A DNA stretch of 7,284 bases from NCBI GenBank assembly GCA_029937135.1, contig JAPYQX010000147.1, forward strand, positions 1 through 7,284, read 5' to 3'. The notes under the pieces are model-generated. The model was not told the origin of the DNA and did not search any database. It saw only the letters and a program-made list of their open reading frames with translations. Both the position numbers and the translations under genes were made by a program. This stretch comes from Nitrospinota bacterium. GTDB lineage: Bacteria > UBA8248. This document shows, piece after piece, positions 6,455 through 7,284 of this stretch (its first letter is position 1; every line of letters begins with the position of its first letter).

Positions 6455-6462
6455 AGAGAGAG
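6455..6462 (+). promoter_or_regulatory. Probable ribosome binding site of the oxidoreductase gene
   Basis: The purine run AGAGAGAG ends 7 nt before ATG 6470. The 39-nt gap after lpxA (6431-6469) shows no hairpin with a T-tract, so transcription probably continues from lpxA. Confidence 0.5.
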
Positions 6463-6469
6463 ATGCCGG

Positions 6470-7284
6470 ATGGGTGTATTGCGAGTAGGAGTGGCCGGAG
6501 TCGGTCACATGGGAAGTTACCATGTCGCCGCCCTGGGAGAGTTGGTGGACACCAATCTGGCCGCCTTGGCGGACCTTGATCAGGAGCGCGTGCGCGAGCT
6601 GGCCGATAAATTCGGCGCCGAATCCTATTCCAGCGCCGAGGAGCTTATCGGAAAAGTCGATGCGGTCATCGTCGCCGTTCCCACCGCATACCATTACAAT
6701 GTCTCCAAGATGTTCCTTGAAAAAGGGATCCACGTCCTCGTCGAAAAACCCATTTGCAACAATGTCGAGGAAGCCCGCGAGCTGTTCAAAATCGCCTTCG
6801 AGAAAAAGTGTGTCCTTCATATCGGTCACGTGGAGCGCTTCAACGGGGCGGTTCAGGAACTTTCCGAAATTGTCCGGGAGCCGCTGTTGATAGAGTGCCG
6901 GCGGCTTGGGCCTTTCGTCTCGCGCGCTAGAAACGACGGCGTCGTCCTCGATCTGATGATTCACGATCTGGATATCATTCTCCGGCTGGTTGACGAGGAG
7001 GTGGTATCTCTTTCGGCGGCTGGCGCCATTGTTGTGAGCGAGCGCGACGATGTGGCCAACGTCCAGCTTCAGTTCTCCGGCGGGTGCATCGCCAGCCTCA
7101 CCGCCAGCCGAGTCACTCAACATAAGATTCGCCAGCTTTCCATCACTCAGCCCGATGCCTTCATTCGGCTCGATTATGCCGATCAGGAGCTTCGGATTCA
7201 CCGGCAAGCCTCCAGCGAGCGAACTCTCTCCCGCGAAGAGCTGAAGTACAGCGAGCAAACCCAAGTGGAGCGTATTTTCGTTCA
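6470..7284 (+). CDS. Gfo/Idh/MocA-family NAD(P)-dependent oxidoreductase, candidate UDP-GlcNAc 3-dehydrogenase (GnnA-like); 3' end missing
   Basis: The frame is open to the window end, with 271 codons visible; family members are usually about 310-350 residues, so a short C-terminal part is missing. The N-terminal Rossmann fold has the dinucleotide motif GVAGVGHMG (7-15), the acidic strand end ADLD (34-37), VIVAVPTAYHY (66-76) and the family hallmark VEKP (91-94), whose lysine K93 is the expected catalytic residue. IGHVERFN (118-125) and LDLMIHDLDII (160-170) form the start of the substrate-binding domain; H165 and D166 are likely active-site residues. These traits fit sugar-nucleotide dehydrogenases of the GnnA/WlbA kind. 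In Acidithiobacillus ferrooxidans, gnnA lies between lpxA and lpxB and oxidises C3 of UDP-GlcNAc before GnnB transaminates it. The position right after lpxA supports the same role here, but gnnB cannot be seen, and similar oxidoreductases of unproven role also occur in lipid A clusters. The family call is firm; the substrate is inferred. Confidence 0.9.
   Translation, partial: MGVLRVGVAGVGHMGSYHVAALGELVDTNLAALADLDQERVRELADKFGAESYSSAEELIGKVDAVIVAVPTAYHYNVSKMFLEKGIHVLVEKPICNNVEEARELFKIAFEKKCVLHIGHVERFNGAVQELSEIVREPLLIECRRLGPFVSRARNDGVVLDLMIHDLDIILRLVDEEVVSLSAAGAIVVSERDDVANVQLQFSGGCIASLTASRVTQHKIRQLSITQPDAFIRLDYADQELRIHRQASSERTLSREELKYSEQTQVERIFV

Noticed and set aside
6398..7264. A 288-codon open frame on the - strand opposite the oxidoreductase
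   Set aside because: The + strand frame carries clear Rossmann, VEKP and HDLD motifs. The antisense product resembles no family and has no supported start.

Overview
This window comes from a Gram-negative (diderm) bacterium that makes lipopolysaccharide. The sequence is moderately GC-rich and all genes lie on the + strand. Five consecutive genes form the classic outer-membrane block bamA - skp - lpxD - fabZ - lpxA, in the order known from proteobacteria. The lineage cannot be fixed from the sequence alone. The gene at each edge differs from the enterobacterial layout (there, rseP precedes bamA and lpxB follows lpxA), which points to a deeper-branching proteobacterial or environmental lineage.

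Layout. Positions 1-1200 hold the 3' part of a gene for a AAA+ unfoldase with a ClpC-type second ATPase module (D2). The roughly 45 residues before that module do not look like the usual Clp D1/middle region. They closely resemble the start of subdomain IIB of the Hsp70/DnaK nucleotide-binding domain. A likely Rho-independent terminator straddles the stop codon (1188-1220). bamA (1254-3590) follows, with a clear ribosome binding site. Then come skp/ompH (GTG start at 3630), lpxD (4201-5211), fabZ (TTG start at 5205, overlapping lpxD by 7 nt), lpxA (GTG start at 5648, overlapping fabZ by 4 nt) and a 3'-truncated Gfo/Idh/MocA-family sugar-nucleotide oxidoreductase (6470 to the window end).

How the genes work together. 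BamA folds beta-barrel proteins into the outer membrane, and Skp carries those proteins across the periplasm. LpxA and LpxD add the first acyl chains of lipid A. FabZ works in the fatty-acid elongation cycle that supplies the hydroxyacyl-ACP they use. The oxidoreductase occupies the place of gnnA, whose product oxidises C3 of UDP-GlcNAc on the way to a diamino sugar acylated by a dedicated LpxA. The LpxA here also has several changed residues in the acceptor-binding region. Together these suggest, without proving, lipid A built on a 2,3-diamino sugar. Tight spacing and overlaps from bamA onward suggest one transcription unit with translational coupling.

No tRNA, rRNA, CRISPR array, insertion sequence or phage element was seen. 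No stretch over 300 bases lacks a gene; the longest gaps are 53, 39 and 39 nt.
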